Shown here: piece after piece, positions 17,326 to 26,542 of the stretch
Position numbering within the stretch: position 1 is the first letter of the stretch
Layout of the letters: each line of letters opens with the position of its first letter
From: Mucilaginibacter sp.
GTDB taxonomy: Bacteria > Bacteroidota > Bacteroidia > Sphingobacteriales > Sphingobacteriaceae
Direction of reading: 5' to 3'
Assembly (NCBI GenBank): GCA_031292485.1
Contig: JARLHA010000070.1
Coordinates: 1-64,000 of the forward strand
DNA length: 64,000 bases
Notes under the pieces: model-generated
What the model saw: only the letters and a program-made list of their open reading frames with translations
Told to the model about the DNA's origin: nothing
The model's database searches: none
Position numbers and translations under genes: made by a program

Positions 17326-17598
17326 CTAATCACAATTCTGAAGCAATGCATAATACTTTTGCATTAAAACCAAATCGTAATTAACCATGGAATTATAAGC
17401 TTCAGTTACCAGCTCATTGAGGATTGATGAGCCGAGCTGGCCGGCGCCATCGGGAATGGAATCGTAATACTTTATTAATTCTTTTACACGAATGATTTCA
17501 TTCAGTAATAATTTTACCAAATCAGGCGGAATACCGTCCGGCGGCTCCCCGGAACCATTATTGATAAAATCTAAAGGATCATTATTTTCCGCGACCAT
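17326..17598 (-). CDS. Small hypothetical protein
   Basis: This 90-residue, acidic, soluble protein is predicted to be mostly helical (PDLVKLLLNEIIRVKELIKY, LNELVTEAYNSMVNYDLVLM). I do not recognise it. It lies between rpe and the pnp terminator on the same strand, and the iterated-word repeat overlaps its very end. Its codon composition supports a real gene. Confidence 0.6.
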   Translation of the reverse strand: MVAENNDPLDFINNGSGEPPDGIPPDLVKLLLNEIIRVKELIKYYDSIPDGAGQLGSSILNELVTEAYNSMVNYDLVLMQKYYALLQNCD

Positions 17599-17716
17599 TT
17601 TCTATCAAAATCAATTGAAACAAGGATACCCCAAGGTTGAGACAAACGTATTTAACTAAATTAAACACGGCAAAATTGAGTTTTGTTTTAATTATTTAAA
17701 AAATAAAAACTCAACA

Positions 17717-17761
17717 AATAATAGAAGAAAACCCTCTTATGGAGGGTTTTCTTCTATTATT
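17717..17761. terminator. Bidirectional terminator downstream of pnp
   Basis: A perfect 20-bp inverted repeat has left arm 17717-17736 (ends AGAAGAAAACCCTC), loop TTATG and right arm 17742-17761. It lies 78 bases after the pnp stop. On the pnp strand the A-rich plus sequence upstream gives a U-rich tail. Confidence 0.85.
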
Positions 17762-17838
17762 GTCAGTGATTTGAGCGTATTGATGTTTGGTGGATAAACG
17801 AAGTAATTTATACTCAATCCAACCTAATCAAACACTAA

Positions 17839-19965
17839 TTAGCCTTTATTCTCAGGCTTTGGTAAAAGCGCTTTTCTTGAAAGTTTTAATTTACCTTGCT
17901 TATCGATATCAAGCAATTTCACTCTTACTTCGTCACCCACCTCGAAAACACCATCCATGGTTTCAAACCTTTTGTGGTCAATTTCCGAAATGTGCAATAA
18001 ACCGTCTTTGCCCGGCATAATTTCGATAAATGCACCGAAAGGCATAATTGATTTCACTTTGCCTTCGTATATTTCACCAACTTCAGGCCTTGCAGCAATG
18101 GCTTTAATCCGGCTTACCGCCTTATCAATGGATTCTTTATTATCAGCAAAAATCTGCACTACACCCTGGTTGCCAACCTCTTCAATAGAAATAGTTGCAC
18201 CAGTTTCACGCTGCATTTCCTGGATGATCTTTCCTCCCGGGCCAATTACCGCGCCAATGTATTCTTTATCAATACGGATTGTAATGATACGTGGCGCATG
18301 TGGCTTGTAATCCTCGCGTGGTTTTTCGATGGTTTTTTTCATTTCACCAAGGATGTGCAAACGGCCGTCTTTAGCCTGATGCAATGCCTTACCTAAAACC
18401 TCGTACGACAGACCGTTTATCTTTAAGTCCATCTGTACAGCAACAATACCTTTTTCGGTACCGGTTACTTTAAAGTCCATATCACCTAAATGATCTTCGT
18501 CACCTAAAATGTCAGAAAGGATAGCATATTTGGTACCCATTTCGTTGGTGATCAACCCCATCGCGATACCTGATACCGGCGATTTTATTTTAACACCGGC
18601 ATCCATCAGCGCCAATGTACCGGCGCAAACTGTTGCCATTGATGAAGAACCGTTTGACTCAAGGATATCAGAAACAATACGGATAGTGTATGGATTCTCA
18701 TCATCACCCGGTAACACCTGCTTTAATGAACGCATTGCCAGGTTACCATGACCGATCTCGCGACGGCCTGCTCCCCTGTTCGGGCGAACTTCGCCGGTCG
18801 AAAAACCCGGGAAATTGTAATGTAAAAGAAATTTTGAATATCCATTAATAAACGCGCCGTCTATCATTTGTTCATCATCTTTCGCACCTAAAGTAACGCT
18901 GGTTAATGATTGCGTTTCTCCGCGTGTAAATACTGCCGAACCGTGAGCGGCTGGCAAATACCCGATTTCGCTCCATATAGGGCGGATCTGGGTAGTGGTA
19001 CGGCCGTCAAGGCGTTTGCCTTCGTCAAGCACCAGGTTACGGATCGCATCGTACTCCACATCATGGTAATATTTCTTAGCCAGGAATTTGGTAACGTCGT
19101 CAATCTCGCCTAAAGTATCAATATAAGCGTCTCTAACCGCTTTAAATTTAGTGGCCCGTTCGTCTTTTGCTGAAGCTGATGCAGCGATGGCGTAAACCTG
19201 CTCATAAGTAGCAGCGTATATGGCCTTCTTCAATTCTTCGTTGCTGTTTTCGTGGCAATAAACGCGTTTTTCGGTTTTACCAACTGCAATAGCAAGCTCT
19301 TTTTGAATGAAACACTGGTGTTTAATGGCAGTATGCGCAAATTTTATGGCTTCAACCAGTTCATCTTCCTGGATCTCTTTCGATTCACCTTCAACCATGT
19401 TAACGTCATGCTCAGAACCAGCTACGATAAATTCCAAAGTTGCGGTGGCCAGCTGGCTTAACGTTGGATTGATAATCAGTTGGCCATCAACCTTAGCTAC
19501 GCGTACTTCGGAGATCGGCCCGTTAAAAGGGATATCTGAAACAGCTAAAGCTGCTGATGCTGCCAAACCGGCAAGGCAATCAGGCATAATATCTTTATCG
19601 GCGCTGATCAGGGAGATCATCACTTGTGTATCTGCATGATAATCTTCAGGGAACATTGGGCGCAGCGCACGGTCAACCAAACGCGAGATCAAAACCTCAT
19701 AGTCCGACAAACGTGCCTCGCGGCGTAAAAATCCGCCAGGGATACGGCCGGTAGCGGCATATTTTTCCTGGTAATCAACAGATAGTGGTAAAAAATCTGT
19801 TCCTTCTTTTGCTTCTGGCGATGACACCACGGTAGCCAATAACATGGTGTCACCCATTTTAATTACTACAGAGCCATCGGCTTGTTTGGCCAGCTTGCCG
19901 GTTTCGATCTCAATGGTGCGGCCGTCACCTAAATCAATAACCTTTTTAATTACGTTTAAACTCAT
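17839..19965 (-). CDS. pnp: Polyribonucleotide nucleotidyltransferase (PNPase)
   Basis: PNPase degrades RNA 3' to 5' using phosphate and is part of the degradosome in many bacteria. It has 708 residues, the family length. There are two RNase PH domains (residues about 5-220 and 310-540, with [17 protein letters not shown] in the second), a KH domain ([20 protein letters not shown]) and a C-terminal S1 domain ([20 protein letters not shown]). It follows rpsO on the same strand, the classic rpsO-pnp order, but with a terminator between them. Confidence 0.97.
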   Translation of the reverse strand: MSLNVIKKVIDLGDGRTIEIETGKLAKQADGSVVIKMGDTMLLATVVSSPEAKEGTDFLPLSVDYQEKYAATGRIPGGFLRREARLSDYEVLISRLVDRALRPMFPEDYHADTQVMISLISADKDIMPDCLAGLAASAALAVSDIPFNGPISEVRVAKVDGQLIINPTLSQLATATLEFIVAGSEHDVNMVEGESKEIQEDELVEAIKFAHTAIKHQCFIQKELAIAVGKTEKRVYCHENSNEELKKAIYAATYEQVYAIAASASAKDERATKFKAVRDAYIDTLGEIDDVTKFLAKKYYHDVEYDAIRNLVLDEGKRLDGRTTTQIRPIWSEIGYLPAAHGSAVFTRGETQSLTSVTLGAKDDEQMIDGAFINGYSKFLLHYNFPGFSTGEVRPNRGAGRREIGHGNLAMRSLKQVLPGDDENPYTIRIVSDILESNGSSSMATVCAGTLALMDAGVKIKSPVSGIAMGLITNEMGTKYAILSDILGDEDHLGDMDFKVTGTEKGIVAVQMDLKINGLSYEVLGKALHQAKDGRLHILGEMKKTIEKPREDYKPHAPRIITIRIDKEYIGAVIGPGGKIIQEMQRETGATISIEEVGNQGVVQIFADNKESIDKAVSRIKAIAARPEVGEIYEGKVKSIMPFGAFIEIMPGKDGLLHISEIDHKRFETMDGVFEVGDEVRVKLLDIDKQGKLKLSRKALLPKPENKG

Positions 19966-20042
19966 CTTTTTTTCGTTGTAGTACGCTTTTCATCTTTCGG
20001 AGCGCACCGGTTTTTATGTTTGTGTATATTGTTTTTCAATGT

Positions 20043-20076
20043 AAAAAGCCATCCCCTGAATTTGGGATGGCTTTTT
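20043..20076 (-). terminator. Terminator between rpsO and pnp
   Basis: A 13-bp stem has AAAAAGCCATCCC at 20043-20055 and GGGATGGCTTTTT at 20064-20076. It is 19 bases after the rpsO stop and gives a U-rich end on the minus strand. It suggests partial attenuation between rpsO and pnp or separate pnp transcription. Confidence 0.85.
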
Positions 20077-20094
20077 TAAAAATAGGTGAAAGTT

Positions 20095-20373
20095 TTACTT
20101 GATGATATCCCTTAGCTGTAAAGCTTTGATGATGGCACGGTATCTTTCAATATCTTTTTTGAACAGGTATGCCAGCAATGCGCGGCGTTTACCTACTAGT
20201 TTTTGCAGCGATAATTGGGTTGAAAAATCATGTTTGTTTTTTTTCAAGTGCCCGGTTAAATGCGCAATGCGGTAAGTGAATAATGCTACCTGACCTTCGG
20301 CTGAACCTGTGTCAGTTGCTGCCTTACCATGTTTTGCAAAGATCTCTGCCTTTGCTTCTGAACTTAAATACAT
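20095..20373 (-). CDS. rpsO: 30S ribosomal protein S15
   Basis: S15 binds 16S rRNA early in small-subunit assembly. It has 92 residues (family about 89). Typical segments are [40 protein letters not shown] and [12 protein letters not shown]. It has its own promoter at 20420-20451 and a terminator after it, followed by pnp. Confidence 0.97.
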   Translation of the reverse strand: MYLSSEAKAEIFAKHGKAATDTGSAEGQVALFTYRIAHLTGHLKKNKHDFSTQLSLQKLVGKRRALLAYLFKKDIERYRAIIKALQLRDIIK

Positions 20374-20419
20374 TACCTGAATAATATTAAAGCGTAAATA
20401 ATTTGATTAATTGTGGGTG

Positions 20420-20451
20420 CAAAGGTAAGTTTATTATTAATGAATTGCAAG
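20420..20451 (-). promoter_or_regulatory. rpsO promoter
   Basis: On the minus strand, TTG (20448-20450) and TACCTTTG (20420-20427) are separated by 20 bases, matching the Bacteroidota -33/-7 pattern. The box is 47 bases before the start codon. Confidence 0.7.
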
Positions 20452-20539
20452 TGTTTTATTGTTCATGGTTGGTGGCGCAAAGTTCATGGTAAGACGTCCG
20501 AAAATTAATAGTCGATTAGTTTATTTTCGCAAATCCGAA

Positions 20540-20582
20540 AGGCCCCTGCAAATAGTTTTAATAATACCATTTGCAGGGGCCT
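20540..20582 (-). terminator. Terminator after the tRNA gene
   Basis: A perfect 14-bp stem has AGGCCCCTGCAAAT at 20540-20553 and ATTTGCAGGGGCCT at 20569-20582, with a T-tract (TTTCGG) on the minus strand. It lies 14 bases after the 3' end of the tRNA. Confidence 0.85.
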
Positions 20583-20596
20583 AACTTAATTAAAAG

Positions 20597-20685
20597 CGGA
20601 GGGAGAGGGAATCGAACCCGTCGTTACCTTTTAAAGTAAAACCGTTTTTAAGACAGTCGCAATAGACCAATTCTGCCATCCCCGG
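20597..20685 (-). tRNA. tRNA-Leu (anticodon UAA), with irregular acceptor and T stems
   Basis: This is a class-II tRNA of about 89 nt on the minus strand. The D stem (GCAG/TTGC), the anticodon stem ACTGT/ACGGT with loop CTTAAAA (anticodon TAA) and a long variable arm (TTAC/GTAA) are well formed. The T loop is TTCGATT. The acceptor pairs only five of seven bases (the outer two are C-C), and the T stem has two mismatches (C50-U64, A49-C65). No CCA is encoded. A promoter and a terminator flank it, so it is probably expressed. Confidence 0.8.
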
Positions 20686-20713
20686 CAATCTATAATTCCC
20701 GGGGATGCACAGA

Positions 20714-20745
20714 CAAATGTAAACAATGTTCTTAATTAACATCAA
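20714..20745 (-). promoter_or_regulatory. Promoter of the tRNA-Leu gene
   Basis: On the minus strand, TTG at 20743-20745 and TACATTTG at 20714-20721 are 21 bases apart, close to the -33/-7 consensus. The -7 box ends about 28 bases before the mature tRNA. Confidence 0.6.
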
Positions 20746-20765
20746 CAGCTAATTAACAATAGGGG

Positions 20766-20873
20766 GTTGCCTTCGGCCGGGCTTTCCGCTCATACTTCAC
20801 AGGCCTTAATCACGGGCCGGTATCCGCTTCAATCCCTAACCCGGCATCCTGCATTAAACCTAAAATTTACGCC
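20766..20873. repeat. 109-bp dispersed repeat, copy A
   Basis: This begins GTTGCCTTCGGCCGGGCT and ends AAAATTTACGCC. It is about 90 percent identical to copy B at 22343-22451, in the same orientation. Internal GGCCGG and TATCCGCT words occur twice. Family not identified. Confidence 0.85.
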
Positions 20874-20891
20874 GCCCCCCCCCTCAGCTAC

Positions 20892-21320
20892 TTACAAACC
20901 CGGGTCAAATTCCACAATCCATTCAATGCCATATTTGTCCCTGAACATGCCGGCATAGGTTCCCCATGGACTATCGCCAATGGGGCCTTCAACATCCCCA
21001 CCTGCCGACAGGCCGTTAAAAATCTGGTCGGCTTCTTCCCTGCTTTCTGCACTCACTACTATTTTAGACCGATTTTCGCTTTCGTTTACCCGCCCCATAA
21101 ATTCCGGAACATCATTGGCTATCAATACATTGTGTTTACCAATAGGCAAAGCAATGTGCATTATTTTGTTGGCCTCATTTTCGGGTATAGGAAATTCAGC
21201 GCTCGCCAGGTCACCGAAGCGGACGATCTTTGCGAACTCGCCGCCAAAAACTGATTTGTAAAAAGTGAATGCTTCTTCGGCATTTCCGTTGAAGTTGATC
21301 CAGGGGTTAATTGTTCTCAT
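20892..21320 (-). CDS. VOC-superfamily protein (PhnB/DUF1398-like glyoxalase fold)
   Basis: This 142-residue protein of the vicinal-oxygen-chelate fold has the start typical of PhnB-like proteins (INPWINFNGNAEEAFTFYKS), then GGDVEGPIGDSPWGTYAGMF and DKYGIEWIVEFD. The reaction is unknown; family members often are annotated as 3-demethylubiquinone methyltransferase-like. It is the third gene of an ArsR-SRPBCC-VOC operon, with gaps of 41 and 46 bases. Confidence 0.85.
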   Translation of the reverse strand: MRTINPWINFNGNAEEAFTFYKSVFGGEFAKIVRFGDLASAEFPIPENEANKIMHIALPIGKHNVLIANDVPEFMGRVNESENRSKIVVSAESREEADQIFNGLSAGGDVEGPIGDSPWGTYAGMFRDKYGIEWIVEFDPGL

Positions 21321-21366
21321 AATTTTTATTTTTTAAAAGTGACTGTAAATTTTCTTTTTATGTTTT

Positions 21367-21858
21367 CTACGATAAGGTGGCCAGCAGTTCTTCCAGGTTT
21401 TTTAAGGTCATGGTGAAGCCTATTTTGAAGCCCGCTAATAATTTCTCCAATCGCTCAAACGATTCATTGAAAATGGTAATGTCCACTTTCGTTATGCCAT
21501 TTTGTTCGCTGAAATTGTAATCCCACTCAGAACCCGGCAGTTCACGGTTTTCGTCTTTATCCGCAAACGCGTTGTACATCTTAAAATTGGTTTTCGGGGT
21601 AATGGAAGTAAATTCCTGCACCGCCCAGCGCTCCTGTCCGTCGGGGCTTATCATGGCGTAAAACCGCCGCCCTCCTACTTCAAAATTCATATACTTGGTT
21701 TTGGCGCGCATAGGTGCAGGCGCCCCCCACTGGTCCAGTAGTTCGGCTTTGGTAAAGGCATCCCATACCAAAGACTGAGCGGCATTAAATTCCCTGGTGA
21801 TGTATACCGTTTTCGCTGTTTTGTCAACGTTAAAATCAAATAGCAAATCGTTGTTCAT
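21367..21858 (-). CDS. SRPBCC/AHSA1-domain protein
   Basis: This 163-residue protein has a START-like hydrophobic-cavity fold (Activator of Hsp90 ATPase homologue 1 family). It shows the usual [20 protein letters not shown] start with ELLDQWGAP and the ending [18 protein letters not shown]. Such proteins bind small hydrophobic ligands and are almost always encoded beside an ArsR regulator, as here. The ligand is unknown. Confidence 0.9.
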   Translation of the reverse strand: MNNDLLFDFNVDKTAKTVYITREFNAAQSLVWDAFTKAELLDQWGAPAPMRAKTKYMNFEVGGRRFYAMISPDGQERWAVQEFTSITPKTNFKMYNAFADKDENRELPGSEWDYNFSEQNGITKVDITIFNESFERLEKLLAGFKIGFTMTLKNLEELLATLS

Positions 21859-21899
21859 TATTTATTGATGGTTAGTTAATAATTTTATTGGTATCAATA

Positions 21900-22223
21900 C
21901 TACTTCGTGGCCTGTGTTTTAATTGTTGTTAATAATTGGTCCAGTTGGTTAAATTGAGTTTCCCAGTTTTGCCTGAATTGGGCTAACCAATGATCAAATT
22001 CCTGCATTTTTTTCGCGTTAAAGTGATAGTAAATTTCCCTGCCGCTTTGCTCTGGTTTAACCAGTTCGCATTCGTGCAACACTTTAATATGCTTCGATAC
22101 CGCCTGGCGTGTCATGTCAAATTTTTCGGCCATTACGTTTGGCGTCAACGCCTGGATGGCGAGTAACGTTAAAATAGCCCTGCGCGTAGGGTCTGCAATG
22201 GCTTGAAATATATCCTGTTTCAT
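21900..22223 (-). CDS. ArsR-family winged-helix repressor (copy 1)
   Basis: This 107-residue winged-helix regulator begins [18 protein letters not shown], with recognition helix MTRQAVSKHIKVL and wing SGREIYYHFNAKK. It lacks the metal-binding CxC motif of true ArsR/SmtB, so it belongs to the SRPBCC-linked group. It heads the operon and probably represses it through the two palindromes at 22242-22283. A paralogue is at 46471-46791. Confidence 0.92.
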   Translation of the reverse strand: MKQDIFQAIADPTRRAILTLLAIQALTPNVMAEKFDMTRQAVSKHIKVLHECELVKPEQSGREIYYHFNAKKMQEFDHWLAQFRQNWETQFNQLDQLLTTIKTQATK

Positions 22224-22241
22224 TTTGTATTATCTAAATAA

Positions 22242-22288
22242 GCAACCTTCAGGTTGCAAATATAAATGCAACTTTTTAGTTGCGCAAA
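22242..22288 (-). promoter_or_regulatory. Promoter with twin 16-bp operators of ArsR operon 1
   Basis: On the minus strand, TTTG (22288-22285), 20 bases, then TATATTTG (22264-22257). Two palindromes overlap it: GCAACTTTTTAGTTGC (22268-22283), between the boxes, and GCAACCTTCAGGTTGC (22242-22257), starting at the last base of the -7 box. Their spacing is 26 bp. Binding would block RNA polymerase. Confidence 0.8.
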
Positions 22289-22342
22289 CTTTTTTGGGAT
22301 TTTTTTTTGAGAGGATGTTTCTTTTGAATATTTCTTTTGGGC

Positions 22343-22451
22343 GTTGCCTTCGGCCGGGCTATCCGCTCATACTGCACATGCCTTAATCAAAGGCCGGTAT
22401 CCGCTGCTATCCCTAACCCGACATCCTGCATTAAAATCTAAAATTTACGCC
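22343..22451. repeat. 109-bp dispersed repeat, copy B
   Basis: Second copy, same orientation as 20766-20873. It starts GTTGCCTTCGGCCGGGCT and ends AAAATTTACGCC. The two copies bracket the ArsR-SRPBCC-VOC operon exactly. Confidence 0.85.
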
Positions 22452-22485
22452 GACAACCTAATCAACAACTCACAACTCACTACGG

Positions 22486-24756
22486 TTATTCACCTAAAAT
22501 AATCGACTTTGCCTTTTCAAGCAGTTCATCGCGCCCGGCTTTTATACCTTCAATGGATGGTTTTACAACCACATCGATTTTCACCCCCTTACGCTGCGTT
22601 TCTGTACCATCCGGGTAATAAATACCAAGCCCCGATACCATGGTTGATATACCGCCGGGCAATTGAATAGCAGATACATCACCGTCCGCGCCCGCCGTCT
22701 GACTGCCAATAACGGTAACATTTGGCGAACTTTGAAACGCCATCGTCGTATATTCCGCCTGGCTTTGGGTCGTTGAGTTAACAATAACTACCACTTTACC
22801 TTTGTATAATTTCAGCGAAGGGGTTGTCACGGTCTCCTTAAAAACAAACCAACCGGGGTTGCTTGCGCTCCCTTTGGTAAACTTAACAAAACCGGATTCA
22901 TCGGCCTTGATAAAAGGCACAAAAGTAAATGGCATAAAATCAGACGGATAGCAACGCATATCAATGATGATACCTTTTGTTTTAGCAAACAATTCTTCAA
23001 TCTTTGGCAGATCCATGTTTTTATAGCGACCTGGAAATACATAGCCAATTTGTTCATTGATCAAATAATAGCCGGGCATATTGGGAGCGGGATTCATATC
23101 GAGGCTATATTTAACAACAGCGTATCCGATCCCGCTTATCAGCATATTGCGCTTTTTACCATCTCTTAAAATATCAAAATCAAAAGTTTTGGTATTGCTT
23201 CGTAATAAAAACTGGTTGGGCAAATCTCTTAACTGTGTAGAATAATTTGAAGCAGGGGTATAAGGCAAATATTTTTTTATCAATTCGTTGATTTGTTGTC
23301 CGTTTATCTTTTCAATAACATCTCCCGGTTTCACCATCTGCTTAATGTTAAGTGTGTCATTATAATACCCGGTAACAACCAATTTGTCGCCTATAAATTT
23401 CGCCTGGAAAGGCACGGCATATTTGCCCTTATATTCAGAAAGGGCGGCATTATTACTCCAGATATTGGCATGCGTATCGTGGACCCTGGCTATTAGCGCA
23501 AGGGTGTTCAAAACATAATCGGTAGCGTTTGCCGAATTAATGAATTTGGGAATGCAATCAACGAGTACATTATTCCAATCCTCGCCTATAGCATATTTAT
23601 ATGGGTAAAAATAATTGATCATATTCCAATACCTGAACAGGCAAAGCAACCGGTAGCCTTCATCAGGATAGGTCATTTTACTATAACTATTTTCATGCAA
23701 AAAGGCAGGGTTGCCATTGGTAAGCATGTCAATATAATAACCATTGCTGTTATTACAATTGCTAAGGATATAGGCAAGTTTATTGGTAAGCGAAGCCGAG
23801 AATACCTTTTGGGTAAACAACATACCATAATCAGGCTGTAATTTAGTGTTCGCAGCATCTACAACGGTTGCACAGCCTTTGCAAATCGGGGGCACGCCGA
23901 GGCCGTCGACCCATTTTTCAAGTACATTACTTAACTCCCTGTTATTTTTTGCTTTGTTCACCGCCGGCATGATCCTGAAAAGCTTTGCATCCCAATTGTA
24001 GTTACCCTGGGCTATTACCGGGTGATGGTATTTCAAAAAGCCCCAAAGCTGGCCCAGGGCGGTTAAGTTGACTACTTGCTGCTGATCAATAACAATAGTA
24101 TCTATCCCCGAGCCGTTTTTAAAGGTTGTATCTCGTTCGGGTTTCGACAATGTCCGCGTTATTACCGGTACATTTTCTATAGGCTGACCATCGATAAACA
24201 ATTTAAAATTGTCGGCCCAAAGTTTTCCATCACCAATAAGCAAAGCGCCGGCATTAATATTGATGGCCGCCGATGAATCATAATCGAGGTCGATGGTGTA
24301 TTCAGTCCAATCCGTAGTCCCTTTAACTCCGCGATCATGCATATTATCAAAGGCAATGGTTTTATCCATGCCATCAATTCTCATCCATAAACCAGCGTAC
24401 CCAGAATTAACATTTTCGGTTTTTAAAAACCCCCGAAGCTGGATCTTCTCACCTTTAAAAGTTTTAGGGATAATATAATCGATCATACCATATCCGCTGT
24501 TTTCGTTTACCTTTTCAATGGATATTGAATATTTTCCCTGCTGTTTAACTACACTATCCACCTTAACAGGATATGCTGTTTGTTGTGCGGGCTGAAAATA
24601 GGTAATCCATCCGGCAGCCCTAGTTTTATCCGGGCTTAGTAATTCCATATCCCCATTAAATTTGGTGATTTGCGGCAGGGCCCGACAACCAGCGCCCAAA
24701 AGAAAAATTGCGATAAATAAAGGTTTAAGTTGTGACATATCCATTAACGGCAACAA
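22486..24756 (-). CDS. S41-family peptidase, predicted lipoprotein
   Basis: This 756-residue protein has an N-terminal signal with a lipobox-like LGAGC near residue 24, so it is probably anchored in the outer membrane or periplasm. Residues about 35-190 look like a carbohydrate-binding-type beta-sandwich. The centre has a PDZ-like region (VKPGDVIEKINGQQI). The C-terminal tail-protease domain shows KGIIIDMRCYPSDFMPF, then VVVIVNSTTQSQAEYTTMAF, where the serine of SQAE is the likely nucleophile, and GSQTAGADGD. The substrate is unknown. Several Mets near the start (MLPLMDMSQ) leave the exact start open. Confidence 0.85.
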   Translation of the reverse strand: MLPLMDMSQLKPLFIAIFLLGAGCRALPQITKFNGDMELLSPDKTRAAGWITYFQPAQQTAYPVKVDSVVKQQGKYSISIEKVNENSGYGMIDYIIPKTFKGEKIQLRGFLKTENVNSGYAGLWMRIDGMDKTIAFDNMHDRGVKGTTDWTEYTIDLDYDSSAAININAGALLIGDGKLWADNFKLFIDGQPIENVPVITRTLSKPERDTTFKNGSGIDTIVIDQQQVVNLTALGQLWGFLKYHHPVIAQGNYNWDAKLFRIMPAVNKAKNNRELSNVLEKWVDGLGVPPICKGCATVVDAANTKLQPDYGMLFTQKVFSASLTNKLAYILSNCNNSNGYYIDMLTNGNPAFLHENSYSKMTYPDEGYRLLCLFRYWNMINYFYPYKYAIGEDWNNVLVDCIPKFINSANATDYVLNTLALIARVHDTHANIWSNNAALSEYKGKYAVPFQAKFIGDKLVVTGYYNDTLNIKQMVKPGDVIEKINGQQINELIKKYLPYTPASNYSTQLRDLPNQFLLRSNTKTFDFDILRDGKKRNMLISGIGYAVVKYSLDMNPAPNMPGYYLINEQIGYVFPGRYKNMDLPKIEELFAKTKGIIIDMRCYPSDFMPFTFVPFIKADESGFVKFTKGSASNPGWFVFKETVTTPSLKLYKGKVVVIVNSTTQSQAEYTTMAFQSSPNVTVIGSQTAGADGDVSAIQLPGGISTMVSGLGIYYPDGTETQRKGVKIDVVVKPSIEGIKAGRDELLEKAKSIILGE

Positions 24757-24817
24757 TATACCTTTAATTGCAAAGCCGGTTACAATAATTTTATAACCAA
24801 ATGCTCATATTTGTAAT

Positions 24818-25240
24818 ATGACCGCCACGCCCATTTACTCCACCTTCGAAACTGAACTCCGTGTCCGTCCGGACGACATAGATATGTTTCAGCATGTGCA
24901 TAACAGCAAATATTTCGACTATGTGCTGGCTGCACGTTATGAGCAAATGGAACGCTGCTATGGCATGGCTATGGAGAAATTTATGGAGCGCGGTTTTGGC
25001 TGGGTAGTGCGCACCGCTTACGTCGATTATAAACGGGCTTTAACTATGGGCGACTATTTCATCGTAACAACCGGCATCGAAACCATCGACGATAAAGGCT
25101 GCCGCGTAAAATTCAGCATCAAAAACAAAGCCACCAACAAAATATGCTGCGACGGCTGGTTCGATTACACCATGATTGATATGGCTACCGGACGCGGTGC
25201 GAAAGTGCCACAGGATATTATTGAGCTTTATTCGATATGA
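24818..25240 (+). CDS. Acyl-CoA thioesterase, 4HBT hotdog family
   Basis: This 140-residue single hotdog domain shows RPDDIDMFQHVHNSKYFDYV, the YbgC/FadM-like motif with the catalytic Asp (D-x-FxHVNN type), and YVDYKRALTMGDYFIVTT. It hydrolyses acyl-CoA thioesters; chain length is unknown. It is divergent from the S41 peptidase gene (62-base gap). Confidence 0.88.
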   Translation: MTATPIYSTFETELRVRPDDIDMFQHVHNSKYFDYVLAARYEQMERCYGMAMEKFMERGFGWVVRTAYVDYKRALTMGDYFIVTTGIETIDDKGCRVKFSIKNKATNKICCDGWFDYTMIDMATGRGAKVPQDIIELYSI

Positions 25241-25378
25241 TGCGCGGATGTGCAAATGACCTCTTCTGTATAACTAAATAGTTTAAAAAATTTAACACGA
25301 AGATTCTGTGTTAAAAATATCCACCCGGCTTAGTAAATAACGAGAGTTCGATATAAGAATTTGAATATCACATAGCAT

Positions 25379-25523
25379 GCCCCGTCGGGGCTACCGCTTT
25401 GTAGAAACCAAATACCAAGGATAATTGCCACGTCTGTGGCTACCCTTTGCGAATTGGGTAGCCGCTGACGCGGCAAAAATAAGGTTTAAACGTTGTGCTA
25501 CAAAGCGGTAGCCCCGATGGGGC
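25379..25523. repeat. Nested double-palindrome repeat element
   Basis: Outer 26-bp arms at 25379-25404 and 25498-25523 (GGGGCTACCGCTTTGTAG and complement) differ at one base. Inner 21-bp arms at 25425-25445 and 25456-25476 (TTGCC...GGCTACCC) differ at three. Each arm itself carries a small dyad (CCCCG-TCGGGG; GCCACGTCTGTGGC). The 392-base spacer 25241-25632 holds this element and no gene. Confidence 0.9.
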
Positions 25524-25632
25524 AAAGATTTTTCTTATCTCGAACTCACATTAAATAAGTTATGTTTGCCGAAACATCAAGGCTTTATTTTAGACTAATC
25601 TTATAATCTGCACGTCAAAAATCCGCACATTT

Positions 25633-26436
25633 TCAAATCCTGCTCGGCGCCAAACCGTAAAGCTTTTTAAAAGCAAATGAGAAGTGCGACAAGTCCTCAA
25701 ACCCAACATCCATATAAACATCCGACGGCGCTTTGCCTTTTTCTTTGATCAGATAATGCGCTTCCTGCAACCGCCGGTGCTGCAGCCAGCGGCCCGGCGT
25801 GGTGTTGAATAGTTTTTCAAAGTCGCGTTTGAATGTAGCCAGGCTCCGGCCGGTTAAATAGGCAAAGCGGTTCAGCTCCACGTTGAAATGGAAGTTTCTA
25901 TTCATAAAAGCCTCCAGGTCTATTTTGCCCGGTTCGCTGAAATCAAACAAAACATCCTGTAGTTCGGGGTTTACTTTTAGCAACAGCAGTAGGGCTTCCT
26001 TTTGCTTATTGGCCACCAGGTCTTCATTACCCGCCTGCTCCATTTGCAAATAGGGATCCAGCGAATCCATAAAACTTCTATAAAGCGGATCCGACTTTAA
26101 CCGCAAAATGGTATCACCATTAACATGCTTTTCGGCCTTAATGCCAAATTCAATGCTGAAATTGCGCAGCATTTCCTGGTCGAGAGCAACCGACAACGAC
26201 TTAAACGCCCCTCCTTCCGGCGGGAATTTTAAGAACTTCATCAGGAGGTTGCGCCTGCTGAACCTGAAATCGCCTTCGTTAAACACATATTCACGGCTTC
26301 CGTCGTTGGTGGTCATCGTTCCCGCAACCTGGTAACTAAACCTGTGCTCGGGTATAAACTGCTCGCCTTCGCGGCTGCGGGTAAAGTAGCAGGAATAAGC
26401 TATAGGCGATGACTTTTTATCTTTTTGTGGCAACAT
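25633..26436 (-). CDS. AraC-family transcriptional regulator
   Basis: This 267-residue protein has an N-terminal cupin-like sensing domain (residues about 20-150, with EYVFNEGDFRFSRRNLL) and a C-terminal double helix-turn-helix (LNRFAYLTGRSLATFKRDFE and GFEDLSHFSFAFKKLYGLAP). It probably responds to a small molecule and controls the SDR gene upstream on the same strand, where two 17-bp direct repeats are found (27482-27520). Confidence 0.9.
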   Translation of the reverse strand: MLPQKDKKSSPIAYSCYFTRSREGEQFIPEHRFSYQVAGTMTTNDGSREYVFNEGDFRFSRRNLLMKFLKFPPEGGAFKSLSVALDQEMLRNFSIEFGIKAEKHVNGDTILRLKSDPLYRSFMDSLDPYLQMEQAGNEDLVANKQKEALLLLLKVNPELQDVLFDFSEPGKIDLEAFMNRNFHFNVELNRFAYLTGRSLATFKRDFEKLFNTTPGRWLQHRRLQEAHYLIKEKGKAPSDVYMDVGFEDLSHFSFAFKKLYGLAPSRI

Positions 26437-26542
26437 TGTCCAAATTTAACGCTTCTCCGCGAATCTCCGCGCCCTCCTCCGGATCCTCGATGGTAAAAAT
26501 CAACAAAACACAGGACACGAAGATTTACAGAAATGCTCAATT

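Noticed and set aside
20766-22451. The two 109-bp repeats as a composite transposon
   Set aside because: No transposase lies between or next to them and there is no visible target duplication.
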